Shown: one piece after another, positions 36,424-48,393 of the stretch
Layout of the letters: every line of letters starts with the position of its first letter
Numbering within the stretch: position 1 is the first letter of the stretch
Position numbers and translations under genes: made by a program
Notes under the pieces: model-generated
Database searches by the model: none
What the model saw: the letters and a program-made list of their open reading frames with translations, nothing else
Told to the model about the DNA's origin: nothing
Assembly: GCA_015501075.1 (NCBI GenBank)
Contig: JADNYJ010000015.1
Coordinates: 124,001-188,000, forward strand
Reading direction: 5' to 3'
Source of the DNA: Gymnopilus junonius
Taxonomy: Eukaryota; Basidiomycota; Agaricomycetes; Agaricales; Galerinaceae
DNA length: 64,000 nucleotides

Positions 36424-38752
36424 TCATACGAGAAGAATCCCGTCCTTCGCCAAAAGCTTCCGCCAACGTACAGGCTCGCGCAGCTTGCCACCGTACGGTG
36501 GTCTCCGAGTCACATCCCAAATGTTGCTCAGAAGCTCCACCACACTCTTCACGTTTCCAACCCCGTCGCTTCCCGTGTTCTGCTGCAGCTGCATTTGCAG
36601 CGTGCGTCTCCGATCTGGGTCGTTCGTGAGACTGCCGCAGATGAAGATCCCGAATACTGTACTCCGTAAGATAGCGGAGGCATATTGGCGGATGATAGAC
36701 CCAGGCTCTTGGGGAAGTTTATGATGGCACGGTAGGTATCATCCGCAGCATCCTTGATGTCTGGGACCTCGGGAAAGTCGCCCGACTCGACGGTCTTGAG
36801 GAATAATCTCGTCGACGTGCGGAAGATCTCAGAGCCAGATACCTCGACCATTCTTCGTTCGACCTCTGGGGTGGTTCAGGCCGTGGACCAGGACGCAGAT
36901 ATTGGTCGATATCAGCGACTCTGCGCACTAGGTCTGGGATGCTGAGGGTGCCAGTTTTCTCGCGCTCCGCTTTGAAGAAGGCGAGCCATGACGTCTCGGC
37001 GAGAGCCCATACGACGATGTTCTCGCATCCCATTGGGGACATCATGGTGTAAGTATGTTGATGGCCGACCCAGCTCAAATCAGGTCTGAAGAGCTCGCGG
37101 ATGTAGTAAAGCAGCAGGGGTGCTCGCTGCGTCGTGATGGATGCTAACACGTCGAACCAGATGGTGGTCTTGATAACGAACTCGACCTTGGGGCTTGCGG
37201 CCTCCAGGGCAGCAGGGTAGTTCCGGTGATGCACGTCGTCTTCGAGGACGAACTCCACGAATCGGACAGCGAGCTGGAGGAAATCTTTCCAATTGCCCCC
37301 GCCGCCGTCGAACAGGAATAGAGAGACGACATGGAGAGCCGTCATGGCATCGTCGGCGGAGAGCCGCTGTACTTTCCCATCCTTCTTGACCAGGGATGCC
37401 TTGAGATTGTCGACCCTTTCCCTGACCGACTCATCAGCGAGGACGGGGGTATAGGGATTTTCTTGACGTCCATGATAGGCTTTCGACAGCAGGTAGACTG
37501 CTTCATGGGAGTCATCGTGATTGGTGATTGCGTTCCATATCATGGTGGGCAGCACATTGCCGTCACCCAGTAGGTACTGTATCTTGACAACATTGTCAAC
37601 ATAGTATCTTAGAGAAATGTTGATGAATTCGCGTGGGATGTGCTGATCAGGGTTTATAGGAATTGTGCGCATGTCTTCCGGAAGTGTTATGAGGTCATCC
37701 CACTCTTCGGGGAATTTGTATTCATAAAGACCCTTGCCTGAGAACGAACTTCTGGTTGCAGGTGCTATATAGAAAACAACGAAAGCAATACGATAACATT
37801 GAGCAACTAATTAATAACAATACAGGATGTCGACCTCACTTTCAATTATAGTATCAATAGCACGAGATGGATACAAGTAATCATTGGCAAAATCATGGAC
37901 TGACGAATTCATGGCGGAATCGTAAGGGCTATGGCTGCGAGAAGGAATGTCTACATAAGAGTGGAATTCAGATCAATTACATCTTCCGAGGTATAAGGGG
38001 ACCAACCAGAATGTACAGGATAATGATCGATATGGTGGGGGTACGGGTCGTATGCCCCACGGGCAGTAGAAGTCAACATAAGGCGTGAGGGATGAGGATA
38101 AGAGTCACTCTCGACACTCTCCGCCCGACGGGGTGTACTGGCAGAGGAGGAAGAGCCACCACTTCCGTAGGGCATTTCAAGGTCTCTAAAGTCACTCAAG
38201 CGCAATATATCATCATGCACCGCACTGCGCGAGCCTGACCCGGCGTGGCCCTTGATCATGCCCTGAGCTGCGAGGTGAGCCTTAATGCGGTCTCTGATCT
38301 CAGAGACTCTAGATGTTTCCTGGATAAATAAAGATACGATGAGCGATGTGAAGAGATGGAATGGACAATGCGGGTCAAGCAGGTACGGCGACAACGGGCA
38401 TGCGAGATGGGGGCAGGGGATGACGATGGGATGGGACTGGATGTGATACCCACCCTAAGCCAGTCCGGACGCTTGGCGCCAAAACCTAAACATTCAAGCT
38501 TGAGTCGGAGGCAGGTCTCACAGGGACCGTCTTCAAGGCCTCCCATCCGCTTTTCATCGCATTTCTGGAGAAAGGCGCCAGAGATCAGTAAACCGGAGAA
38601 AGGGTCCATGGGAAAAGGACGAGCGCTAGGCTTACCTTGCGTCGAATTCGACAAGTATAACAGCCAGACTTGGCACGGACGGCACCCTTGGGCTTAGGAA
38701 GGGCGTTGGCCTTCTTTGTGGCGGCTCGAGGGGACTTTGGCATTGCAGGCAT
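36424..38752 (-). CDS. Zn2Cys6 transcription factor, paralogue of the downstream gene; two apparent frameshifts
   Basis: Same architecture as the factor at 31639-34006. Exons: 38752-38636, 38564-38454, 38319-38007, 37950-37840, 37764-36424. The cluster reads SGCYTCRIRRKKCDEKR then PCETCLRLKLECLGFG, followed by AKRPDWLR. The C-terminal helical domain includes SPMGCENIVVWALAETSWLA and LSIPDLVRRVADIDQYLR. The last exon then needs two +1 corrections: at a C4 run (36868-36871) to reach EVERRMVEVSGSEIFRTSTR, and at another C4 run (36711-36714) to reach EPGSIIRQYASAILRSTVFG. After both, the frame runs through FICGSLTNDPDRRR to a stop at 36424, as in its paralogue. One extra C at each run gives 588 residues. 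Either a recent pseudogene or two consensus errors; similarity persists to the very end, which favours error. Confidence 0.75.
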
Positions 38753-40375
38753 GGCAGTCTCCTAAGCAGAGTATGATGGAGATGAGAGCGACAAGGCGCA
38801 CAGAAAACAGCGGATGATAACAGGAGGGCGCAGACAACACCGGGGAAGGAAAAGATACAGCTTACAGGTGAATAAAAGCGGACATGGCTCGTATAAGTAC
38901 CCAGAGAAGGTTAGAGTAATGTGAACAGTCGAAAGAGATGCAGACTCAAAACAAACGCCCGTCACTTGTCACAGACCCTCTCTTGTCCACGGGGTCCTAC
39001 CGCCTCATGTTCTCAAGGCTGTTCCGAGTTTTCGTATTTTGTCTTCAATTGCCTGAAAGGTCCATAGACTAGCTCCTAGGTCCACCAGCACATTTCGAGT
39101 ACACAAAATTTATTTGCCACTCCGAGTCATAGCTAGGCTCGGATGCGATTGCATGAACGCATTGTCCAAAGTGGGTTTGGTAACAGAAAACTTTGACTGT
39201 CGAAATGCTATGCCCCCTCCCTCTACTCTTCGCGGAATCGGAGTCGAAGCACTATATCCGTTGCTGGCAGGTCGCCCACAAAGCAACAGCATCCATTGAA
39301 GTGTTAACAATAGACTCTATCCAATGAAAAGAAAACAAGGTCTTCCCGACTCTATACAAGTTCTTACTATCCGCCTTATGAACACGAACGCACACACACC
39401 CGTTGTTGTCTCTAGAACGGGACAAACGCGCTATTGATTCTGAAATCAATCTGACTTGGGCACATCATCATATCCGCAGTGCGTACTACAAAAATACCTT
39501 CTCCCTTTATACATTAATAGCGCACACCGCCAGTGCAAGAGGGAAATCTTCACAGATTTCCACTCACTCACGCTCCCTTTCAAAGTCCGCGATATACGGT
39601 GTCTCTTACCTCTAATAGTAGTAACTTCTTTCCCGGAAGCTGGAACTGGCGACCTTGTAGATAGATGCGCCATGGTCATCTCTCTAATTTCGGAAATTTA
39701 GTTATTCTTCCGCGCGCCTTCCTTTCCTTCTTCAAAAGTGAAGACGTCGACACAGAGTTTGTCCGGCAGTGCGTGTCACCCATTGACACCTCGTACTAGC
39801 AACAGCCTGGCACTGATCAATTCATTCGAATCCAATTAAGAGACGGAAGAGGAAGGACGGATGGTTTTGATTTGTGGGTAGTACAATTAGAACAATTTTA
39901 TGAGTCAAGATAGATATTTAAGTGTTGCCCAATAGGTTTGCAGAACAGAACAAGGAAGCTGGCATAGTGAGCGATAAAAAGGAAAGAAACAAGGCCGAGA
40001 ACGTCGTAGGAACTACACTGTTCCTCAAACAGGCTTTCGAAGACAAGACATAATCCACAACAAACGAAATATATAATATGAATGGTAAGCAGGTGCGGAA
40101 AGAGATCCAGAGAAGTGGAAGCTGCAGTCGCAGCCCGAGCCCGGCCGCCACCACCAACGGACAAGCTTGAGTTAAAGTGCAGGAAAGGGAATAAAGAATA
40201 TAACCATAGAATGGATAAAACAGTCCCATGTCCAAGAAAGAATCATAAAACAATAAAATAGTCGGAAAGGGAGAAAACTGAGATGAGCGGGGAATCGTGA
40301 CGGACGTTGGGGTCATGAAAGTGGAAGAAAATACATGAAAAGAAAAAAAAAGTGGCCCAGGCAGCCGTGTCAGGC
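38753..40375. other. Intergenic region, no gene seen
   Basis: 1.6 kb between the start of the upstream-most transcription factor gene and the stop of the PH-domain gene. Only short, unrecognised frames on both strands. The stretch next to 40375 is A-rich and probably includes the 3' UTR of the PH-domain gene. Confidence 0.5.
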
Positions 40376-42023
40376 TTACGAAGCTCTTGCCTCACCAGTT
40401 GAGCCTGCAGTCGATAACCTCCTTACTTTCCCCTTCATCCCTGAGCTCCCGCTCCCGCTGGCAGGTGCATTGCCGGACAATCCACTGCCACCCGCACCAC
40501 CGCTGCCCTCATGGCCGGAGTATCCAGAGCTAGGCGACTTTGAGGCCTTACCGGGTACTTGACCCGCCTCCGCCCGCCTTGTGATCAGAGCACGGATAGC
40601 TCCTAGCCATTTGATCTCATCGTCCTCACTTGGGGCGCATAGCAAGAGGGTGCGCTTGGTGGTGACGATTTTGAAGGTGTTTTGGCTATGCGCATCATCG
40701 CCATCGCCACCTAAACCGTGAGGAGGGGATGAAGGCCCTGACGTGCCCGACTTGTGTAATGGTAGGTCATATTCAAGAGCGTCGAGGATATCGTTGAAGG
40801 GGAATTGTCGATGTGGCTTTGTGTCCTGAAATACTTACTGTCAGTACTCCAATTTACTCAGCAGAGGAAGGAAGAGAACATACCATATGACTGCCCGAAT
40901 AAACGAGCTTATCAGTGGTTAATACGAACCACCTCTTTCTCCAATTTCGTCGCTTCGAGCCACATTTCATGAGGTAACCCGATAAGATAACCTTGCCAGG
41001 CTCCTTCTGGGAAAGAGCGCCTCTGGGCGGCGATATAGCAAATGTGGGTTGTGTGGGGGAAACCGCCGCATCACCCTCTGAATCTGATGATGTTACCGCA
41101 TGTCCGTATGCCGCCATACCAGGAGACGACGATGGCGGTGGGACAACTGATCCTCGTGATGTCGACCTTGCAGCATTGGATTTGGGTATTGGTATGGGGG
41201 TAGCTGCTGAGTTCTGTGTGGAGGTTGCGAGGAGGGCTTCTCGTGCCTCTTCAATGGCTTTGACCCAACTCTGAACTTCATCTGGACTGGAGGCTTGGAG
41301 ATAGTACGTCCGGGTGGGAGAGATCAGGCCGAACGTATTTTCGTGCCTCTTCAGGTTTACTTGGGTACACGAATGAACATCAGAGAGCTCCAGAAGGCGT
41401 AGGAGTTGATATTCCGCAGACGTTTTGTAGTATGCTATGTGGTGTGGCCTAAGGACGAACCAGCGCTTCTTCCAAGTCTGACGATAGTGGGAGTAAGCAA
41501 TCAGCTACACATCACAAAGTGGATGCAAGAAAATAAAATAAAACTGTACCTTTCTTCGTTCACCCTTCTTCCACAGATACCCAGCTTTGATAGCGCTCTC
41601 GTCGACTGAACTACGTGGCTTGGATAACTGAACATCTGCGGTCTTCCACCCTCCCTCCGCTAGATCGTCATCATCTGTGTCTTCCCCGCTATCCGAACGC
41701 CTCTCAGCGATGGAAGATAGAGGTGGCTGGGACGTCGACGGGCCAACATAAGAACCGTGGCCACCCTGCGATGTCGAAGCGTATACGTCCTGCATTTGCA
41801 CCGAATCCGAGTCCGATTCCGTGCCCGATACAGGGCCCAGGGCGTAGTTTGTCTGTACGCGTAGTACCATATCCTTCGTCAGCTACTCAATCCGCAGAAA
41901 GATAAGACAAGAAAGAATCAAAAAGCTCACCCTACCCGATTTCTCTCTCGATACCGAATGCACCGATAGCTTGCGCTGAATTTCTTGTGGCGTTGGTGGA
42001 GGGGCTGGCTGTACAACGTTCAT
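40376..42023 (-). CDS. Tandem pleckstrin-homology domain protein
   Basis: Probable membrane-recruited adaptor with two PH domains. Four exons join in frame: 42023-41931, 41882-41550, 41477-40884, 40825-40376; 489 residues. The N-terminal 140 residues are disordered and acidic (SGEDTDDDDLAEGGW). PH1 begins AIKAGYLWKKGERRKTWKKR, continues WFVLRPHHIAYYKTSAEYQL and ends SPDEVQSWVKAIEEA. A Ser/Pro linker follows. PH2 begins ILSGYLMKCGSKRRNWRKRW and ends EDDEIKWLGAIRALI, with a Gly/Ser-rich insert before its last strands. Both domains keep the closing helix tryptophan and the basic KxxxWKKRW / KRRNWRKRW loops typical of phosphoinositide binding. Tail rich in Gly, Ser and Pro. Lipid specificity cannot be assigned. 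Confidence 0.85.
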
Positions 42024-42187
42024 CTTGCAAACAAGCAGCCTTTTTGGAGGATATATTGAAATCTTGCGACGCCTGTAATAGGTTTGGTATATTTCTTGCG
42101 CGATATGTGGGATTTTGGGTGATGGAGTTACGCCAGTGTCAAACGTTGGCAGCCTGAGCAACGGGCATTCGTGCCAGGCTTCTTCAG

Positions 42188-42219
42188 CACGTGCTCGTGA
42201 CGATCGTCACTTTCACGTG
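42188..42219. promoter_or_regulatory. Palindrome flanked by two E-boxes
   Basis: A perfect 14-bp palindrome GTGACGATCGTCAC (42197-42210) lies between two CACGTG hexamers (42188-42193 and 42214-42219), each 3 bp away. It sits 165 bp upstream of the PH-domain gene start and about 500 bp upstream of the acyl-CoA-binding protein start. Such symmetry suggests dimeric bHLH/bZIP binding. Confidence 0.5.
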
Positions 42220-42717
42220 CGTATTCACTATCGGCCGACGGCGGCAGCGCCTTAAAATTAGTTGTGCTCAGTCTATGTAGTTTGTAAGGCGGGAGATGAA
42301 GGGCGTATCGCCTTACATTGCGTATGGAATGACTGGATAATACTTCAGGATCTAAATTGAATTGGATGAATGCAGAACTTGTAGGGCGATGTTGTTAACC
42401 AGTGAAAGAAGCCTCACGAATTTATTTCACCGTTCGATAACTAAATGAGGCTGGAATTGAGGTACATACGAACGTGTGTCTACTCATTATTGAAGCTTAA
42501 TCTAAACCATGCAGAATCGTACTGGACGCCATTGCGTCTAAATGCTCAAGGGACGCTGCTTGTACGCGCAGAGCCGATGTGAGATAGGGGCTTCATCTAC
42601 CCAAAATGGGAGCATCAGAAGAGATAACAGATCAAAGAACATCTTGGGGACATCATCGTCACGGTCCCAGGTCAACCCCATCTTCACCACAGATCCCCAC
42701 TGCATCCAACCACAGTC
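42220..42717. other. Upstream region of the acyl-CoA-binding protein gene
   Basis: About 500 bp with no gene. The final stretch before the ATG is CA-rich (ATCCAACCACAGTC), as is common in fungal leader sequences. Confidence 0.5.
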
Positions 42718-43292
42718 ATGTCTCAAGCCAAGTTCGACAAAGCCGTTGCCATCATTCAAGCACTTCCCAAGGATGGGCCGGTGAAGCCAACCCAGGACGA
42801 TCAGCTTTACGTGAGTACTTTCCCGCTCTCAAGCACTGCTTAGATATGGATATTAAGAGGCGATTACCCTTCTTGACATGAATCGCAGTTCTACAAGTAC
42901 TACAAGCAAGGTATATCCCAAAATATGTTGCGATCGGGACTTGGGTTTGGCTCACATATGATCAGCCACCATCGGAGACGTCAACACAACGCGCCCTGGC
43001 TTGCTCGATTTCACAGGCAAGGCAAAATGGTTTGTTTAGTTTTACAGGAATTTTGACTGTCTGTATAACCGCTATAATACCAGGGACGCTTGGAACTCTG
43101 TCAAAGGCACCTCACAGGAAGAAGCTAGGAAGTTGTACGTCGAGAAACTCATCCAGGTGCGATCTCTAATTTAAATCCCCTTCTCATGGGCGTTCATTGA
43201 TATTTCTTGCTCCGTTCCCATAATAGATCCTGAAAGCCTCGGCCGGTGAAGACGCACAGAAGTACCTCGCTGAACTCGAGGCGGTGGAGTGA
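42718..43292 (+). CDS. Acyl-CoA-binding protein
   Basis: Small cytosolic carrier that binds medium- and long-chain acyl-CoA esters and delivers them to lipid synthesis. Five exons join in frame: 42718-42810, 42889-42910, 42966-43029, 43084-43156, 43227-43292; 105 residues, close to the family length. The sequence shows FDKAVAIIQALPKDGPVKPT, LYFYKYYKQATIGDVNTTRP, DFTGKAKWDAW and EEARKLYVEKLIQIL; the YKYYKQA and KWDAW motifs are diagnostic and hold the adenine/phosphate-binding Tyr and Lys residues. The second exon is only 22 nt. It is divergent from the PH-domain gene. Confidence 0.95.
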
Positions 43293-46200
43293 TTTAATCC
43301 CAATGAACAAGAGGCAAACACACAATGCTGTTGTATCTGTAATTACGATGGATCCAATTTGAAAGTTTACAAGTTTTCTCGCGAACCCCAGTCACTTTGC
43401 CGACCATCCGAAGAACTGCAGGACAGTGTCCACGGAATTCGAAGCGAAGGTGTAGAGGTCCCTTTCAGCTTAGTGCCTAATTTAGCTTGGGCTGCAATGC
43501 CCCTCTGATTGCAGTGCGCAGAGCACAAAGACAAAAGCATGATCACTGCGAGGCTTGGTAGGCGGCTACAATTCAGCGCTACGAGGGCGTCTGCTAAAAG
43601 GACGAAGGACCCCTGTCACCACGCTGCCCACGAAAATTGCACTGTGATCAAACCTTCATCCCAAATTGGATTGATTGTTACTGCTCATCACATTTGTCAC
43701 GTCACTGTGGGCGTCGCCCTGATCATCCCTCTTGACCACGATGGTACGTTGAGCTGAAGGCACACACGCTCGATCAGATAAAAGGTTATTTTGGTTCTTC
43801 ACAATAAGGTCACTAAAGCACCTTTTCTCCGATACCCCAAATGCTTTTTCCGACGAGTTTCAGCTCTTTTATTCCTTTTCGTCATTCTTCTGCGCCAAAG
43901 CATAGGGTACAAATCTACAGAAGATGTCGGTAAGACCATTTTATTGTTTGAATTGTTACTGAGTTGTTTCTCTCACCTCCTAATGAACTGAACGGAACGG
44001 CATGTTTGTTCCCGGATTGCAGCCCTGGTGTCACAGACACTCCTGGGGTGAAAGTTGTTTCCCAGAAGATAGACAATGAAAACTTGTATTACTATTCATA
44101 GCGTTAGAAATTACCTTCGGATAAATGAGTGGAAAGCGGGACTTTCTTTACCCTGACGCGCGTTCTGCGTGATTGATAATTTCATCGTCTTACGGAGCCA
44201 AGACATGCTACTTCTGCTGCCCGACATAATTTTTTTTTGTAACCAAAGTCCCGAGCTATCCTCGTGTATGGCTCAGACGGGATATCTGACCTGCGCTGTC
44301 TTGAATCCCACAAGGACTGTTCTTCGTTATCTTTAATGAGCCGGTTTGAACGATCGGTTAATACGAATTGACAAAAGAGGGTTCTTTGACGATATGAGGG
44401 TCACCGGTTCATAATTATATGTGTCTCGAACGAGCATAGAGCCTCGAGGCAGAGGTCGTTGTCTCTTTCGTTTTTCGCTGCTGTTGATGACACAGTGGGC
44501 GAGAAAGTCATGTGTGGCGTCCCAGTGATCCGGATCCCAGTTGGGAAATTCCCATCACTAAATTCCAACCCCGCGAGAGGCGCCGTGCAAGAGGCTCTAC
44601 TCAGGCCAATGTCTTACTACAAACAATTCCTCTGCACCATTATATCAAAAAAGGAGACATGGTGACTCTAATATTGAGAGGTCATCGCCTTCAAAATAAT
44701 GGAAATTTAGGACGCCATAGATGAGATCCCACAATGTTATTGATTTGAAATTCCTGCGGAAGGAGCACTGGCGGGAACGATTAGACAATTTCGGGTGTCC
44801 TGTTCTGCGGAATGTCTCCTTATCAAGGACAAATAAAGTTAAGAGTCATCTACTCTACCAAACTCAGTAGATTTCGCGCTTCGTTATTTCCGACGTCCGG
44901 TGCAGGGGTCGATATTAGGAAGGGTTCGATAACTATAGCCTCTGAATCAAAAGGTTCTGATGCTACTTGGAGCCCAATGAAGGTATTTGGATGGTCAACT
45001 AGAATTGTTTAGTCGATAGAAACGACATATCAAGGCAGACTATGACACCTCTCGGTCACTGACTCAATGAATTGAGAGGCCCGGCACCAAAGTATTGAAT
45101 TACCATACAGCAGAAGACATGGGCCTGACATTGATCACCTTTCTCTTAGTCTGAAACAAGAGGATAAAGGGGCGTTGCGTCTCAAGCGTTTCGGTTCGCT
45201 CGTCAGGTATTATGATGTCCCCCTTCACTACAGCACATGCGCATCGGTTGGCCGGATTTAGCACATCAACGCCACTTGAAGCTGAAGTGTCGATTCAATG
45301 TTTTCGGAACAATGACTTTGAATAGAACACCATCCTACCAACCCACAGAGGCGAGGATGGCGTCTCCTTGCGGGATAGGATAGAGCTGCCCTCGGGAATG
45401 GCGCGAGACGACTTCAAATTGGAGGGCATTCGATAAGTTGTCCTTGGCGGACATATATATTAAAATTAAAACAGGGACTACGCGGAAAGTTTACTTGACA
45501 TGTCCACAAATTGGTCCGAAAGCTCCTAACCGTCTCTTTCCATACAAAGACGAGCGTTAGCTCATATTGCCCGCGTGGAGATGACATGGACGCCACAGCA
45601 AAACCAGAGTTCTCGGTCGCAATGTTCTTGATTCGAAGGTGCTTTTATTCAGTTTATCAATGAACCGTGTTGCATTCGCACCCTAAAGGCGGTCCAGGAC
45701 GTCCAGGCCTTGCAGTGTATTATAGATCACGCCGAACAAAGAGATAACCAAAAGCTGGTTTTCTCCTCGCGTCCTGAGCGATCGAAAGACGATTGTCATT
45801 ATTTCCATTCCCGAGTCAATCAAGCCATTTTCCTAGAAAAAAACGCCTCTGCGTTGTGAAGATCCAGTAGGGATCACTGGATCAATGATAGTATCACGCA
45901 CAAGTCTATAGAGTCGTGGAAAATCAGACCAAAGGCAAAGGTCCAAAGGACCGCTTACGAACCTCCAGAGATCGAGGTCGCCGTACTCCTTTCTTCGAAT
46001 TATCCTAGATTCATGGATGTCCGGGGGGCCTGCCTGAGATATTTTCTCGCAGAAATTATATGTCACACTGCTGCGAAGAAGGGGTCTGCTGTAAAGGGTT
46101 AATTGATACTCAAATGAGTCAAATCTGGGGTCCCATCTGATCCTTCGGAGATGCCTTCTCAACCTTCTCGTAATCGAGTCCCCGCGCAGCAGATACATCC

Positions 46201-48393
46201 AACAGTCGACGTTCTTCAGGCGCCCAAGTGCAGTTCGCAAACGCGTAAGTGAAGGGAATGGCTTTTCCGAAGAGGTAGTCGACGCTCGAAAGATCTACAA
46301 GGGCGACGCTACTCATGTAATTGATTAGACGTAGCAATGATACGCAGCGGGGCGCGGGGTTTCAGCGGGGCACATCGAAAGAGTTTACTTTTAGATTTCT
46401 TTCTTGCCGGCCTCCGAATGTGCTGGAAGGCCCGGTCCTGTGGGCAAAGATGATACCTAGGAAAGATGTATGCCATAACCGCGGACAGTGAGCGTCTCGC
46501 GATGGCCGGGGAGGCCTGTCTGTTGCCTCCAGATACGACGATACTTGCCTTCCACGATGCACCATCCAATGGTGAGAAAAACGCCACGGGGTATGCGTCC
46601 CCCAAATCTGCAATCAGCATCTGTCAGCTGACTAAATGTTACCTATTCTTTTCGAGAAAGTGATAAAGAATGGCCGCAGTACGCAGGCCCGCAGCTCGGA
46701 AGGCTTCCTGGCATCGGAAGGCATTAGCATTGCTCCGTATTATCCAATGACACCCTGTGTGGTTCGGGATGGAAGTCTCGATATGCTAAGTGAGGGAACA
46801 AGTATACCTTGACTGTGGGAGGAGCGTCGATGGTGCATTGCCTCATGGCAAAGCTTAATGAACAGAATTTACGCACACTTGGATTCCACCAGGCATACCC
46901 CCTAGTCCGAATGGCAGCGACTCTGCATACACATTCGTCCATTTCTACGTGAAATGCAACGACATATGTCACCCCAGCGTCAGTGAAATGGTGAATCCTG
47001 AAAACACGGAAAAAGGGAGTGGAGAACAAATGAGAAGATCATGGCTCTTCAAATACAAGAGAGATTGAGACAAGCAAAAGACAAAGATTTGATTCTGGTC
47101 TTGTAAGGTATTTCATGCAGGAGATGGCACCAAGCCCAATGAGTGCGCAAAATTAGAGGAGACCGTACAACGTGCAGAATACGTCTGCTTTTGAACGGCG
47201 CCCTCTAATTTATCAGACTCTTGTAATGGGTGCCACATCGCGATATGATAATTATACCTGATCGACAAGATCCGTGTTGCTAACTGGGACGTGAACGTGA
47301 ACATGGGACAAAATTCAGTGAAAACGAAGGACGAAATGCAAGCGATGGTCGTTATCGTGCCATCGTAGGTGGTGGTAAAAGGATAAGAGAGGCGCAGCTT
47401 ACGTTGAACCCTGTGATCGGTCTCGTGAGAAGCTGGGTTTAGGGTTGGAAAAAGCGCCAAGGGTATACCCGGGCGGGGAGACGCGCGCCTCATCGGGCGC
47501 TTCAAAGGCGGCGCTTTCCTTTTGAGGCGCTGGGCCTCTCCAGACTTTTGTATGATTTACTCAAGATTTGACACTCAATATTTTTTTTCGACTCCTCCAT
47601 TGTGGTTGTGCCATATGAATTACGATAGGTATGCCCCTACGACTACGACTACTAGGCTATTGAAAACATTGCGCATAAGCAATCTACTTGGCCAGTGGCT
47701 TGGGTCTCGCAGAATGCGACTCAGACTCCAAGTGGTACATCTCCTTGGAAACATGTTCCAAGGGAAGTGCTCTCAATTGAGGATCGAGTCTACAGCATTA
47801 TCTTCGTTAAATGGGTCAGAACTTCTTTCGCTGTGTAGAGGTGGCAATCGATGGTCACTTTGGACTGGGCCTCTTGAGCATTAATCCAAATGTTATCCAA
47901 GTGAGGTTTAAAAGCGCAGGAAACACACAACAAAAGCTCTTCCGAAATACTCCACAGAGAAATGTTGTAAAAATTTCTTGGAAGGTCTCGACAACGTCAG
48001 CCAAGAAGTACATCAGATTATCGAAAGAAGCAAGTTCGTGCGTGTATGTCATGAAAGGTCATCACGGCAGTCATGAAAGTCTTGTACGAGGACAAGGAAA
48101 AACTAACTAATACGAAATAACCCATGGAAGATGAAGATGTGAGTCCGAGTACATAAAGCAGAGATCGATCTCTCTATAGATATTGTCCTTGTCCGTGGAC
48201 GAGTGATGGCACAGTGATGTCGATGACGATGCTGAAGGATGAAATGAGGATGCAGTGGTTGGAAGGACTTTGGGGAGTGGTACAGGTGTGGAGGGGATGT
48301 CGAAGATTTGATGGAGGGTGGAGGAATTATACAAGTCAGATGCAAGACGCGATAGTAGAACACAACGAGGAATAAATAGAATACAAGGAAAGG
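43293..48393. other. Gene-poor region with possible minus-strand coding remnants
   Basis: 5.1 kb without a supported gene. Between 47030 and 45830 the minus strand has several adjoining open frames with plausible splice sites: VAAIRTRGYAWWNPSVRKF, then after GTATAC..CCAG EAFRAAGLRTAAILYHFLEK, then DLGDAYPVAFFSPLDGASWK, then YLFGKAIPFTYAFANCTWAP and EERRLLDVSAARGLDYEKVE. They may be one decayed or unrecognised gene; I could not assemble a convincing full frame. The rest holds only short frames and an oligo-T run at 44230-44237. Confidence 0.4.

Noticed and set aside
39815..39845. tRNA-like B-box (TTCGAATCC)
   Set aside because: No matching A-box or acceptor stem could be found around it.
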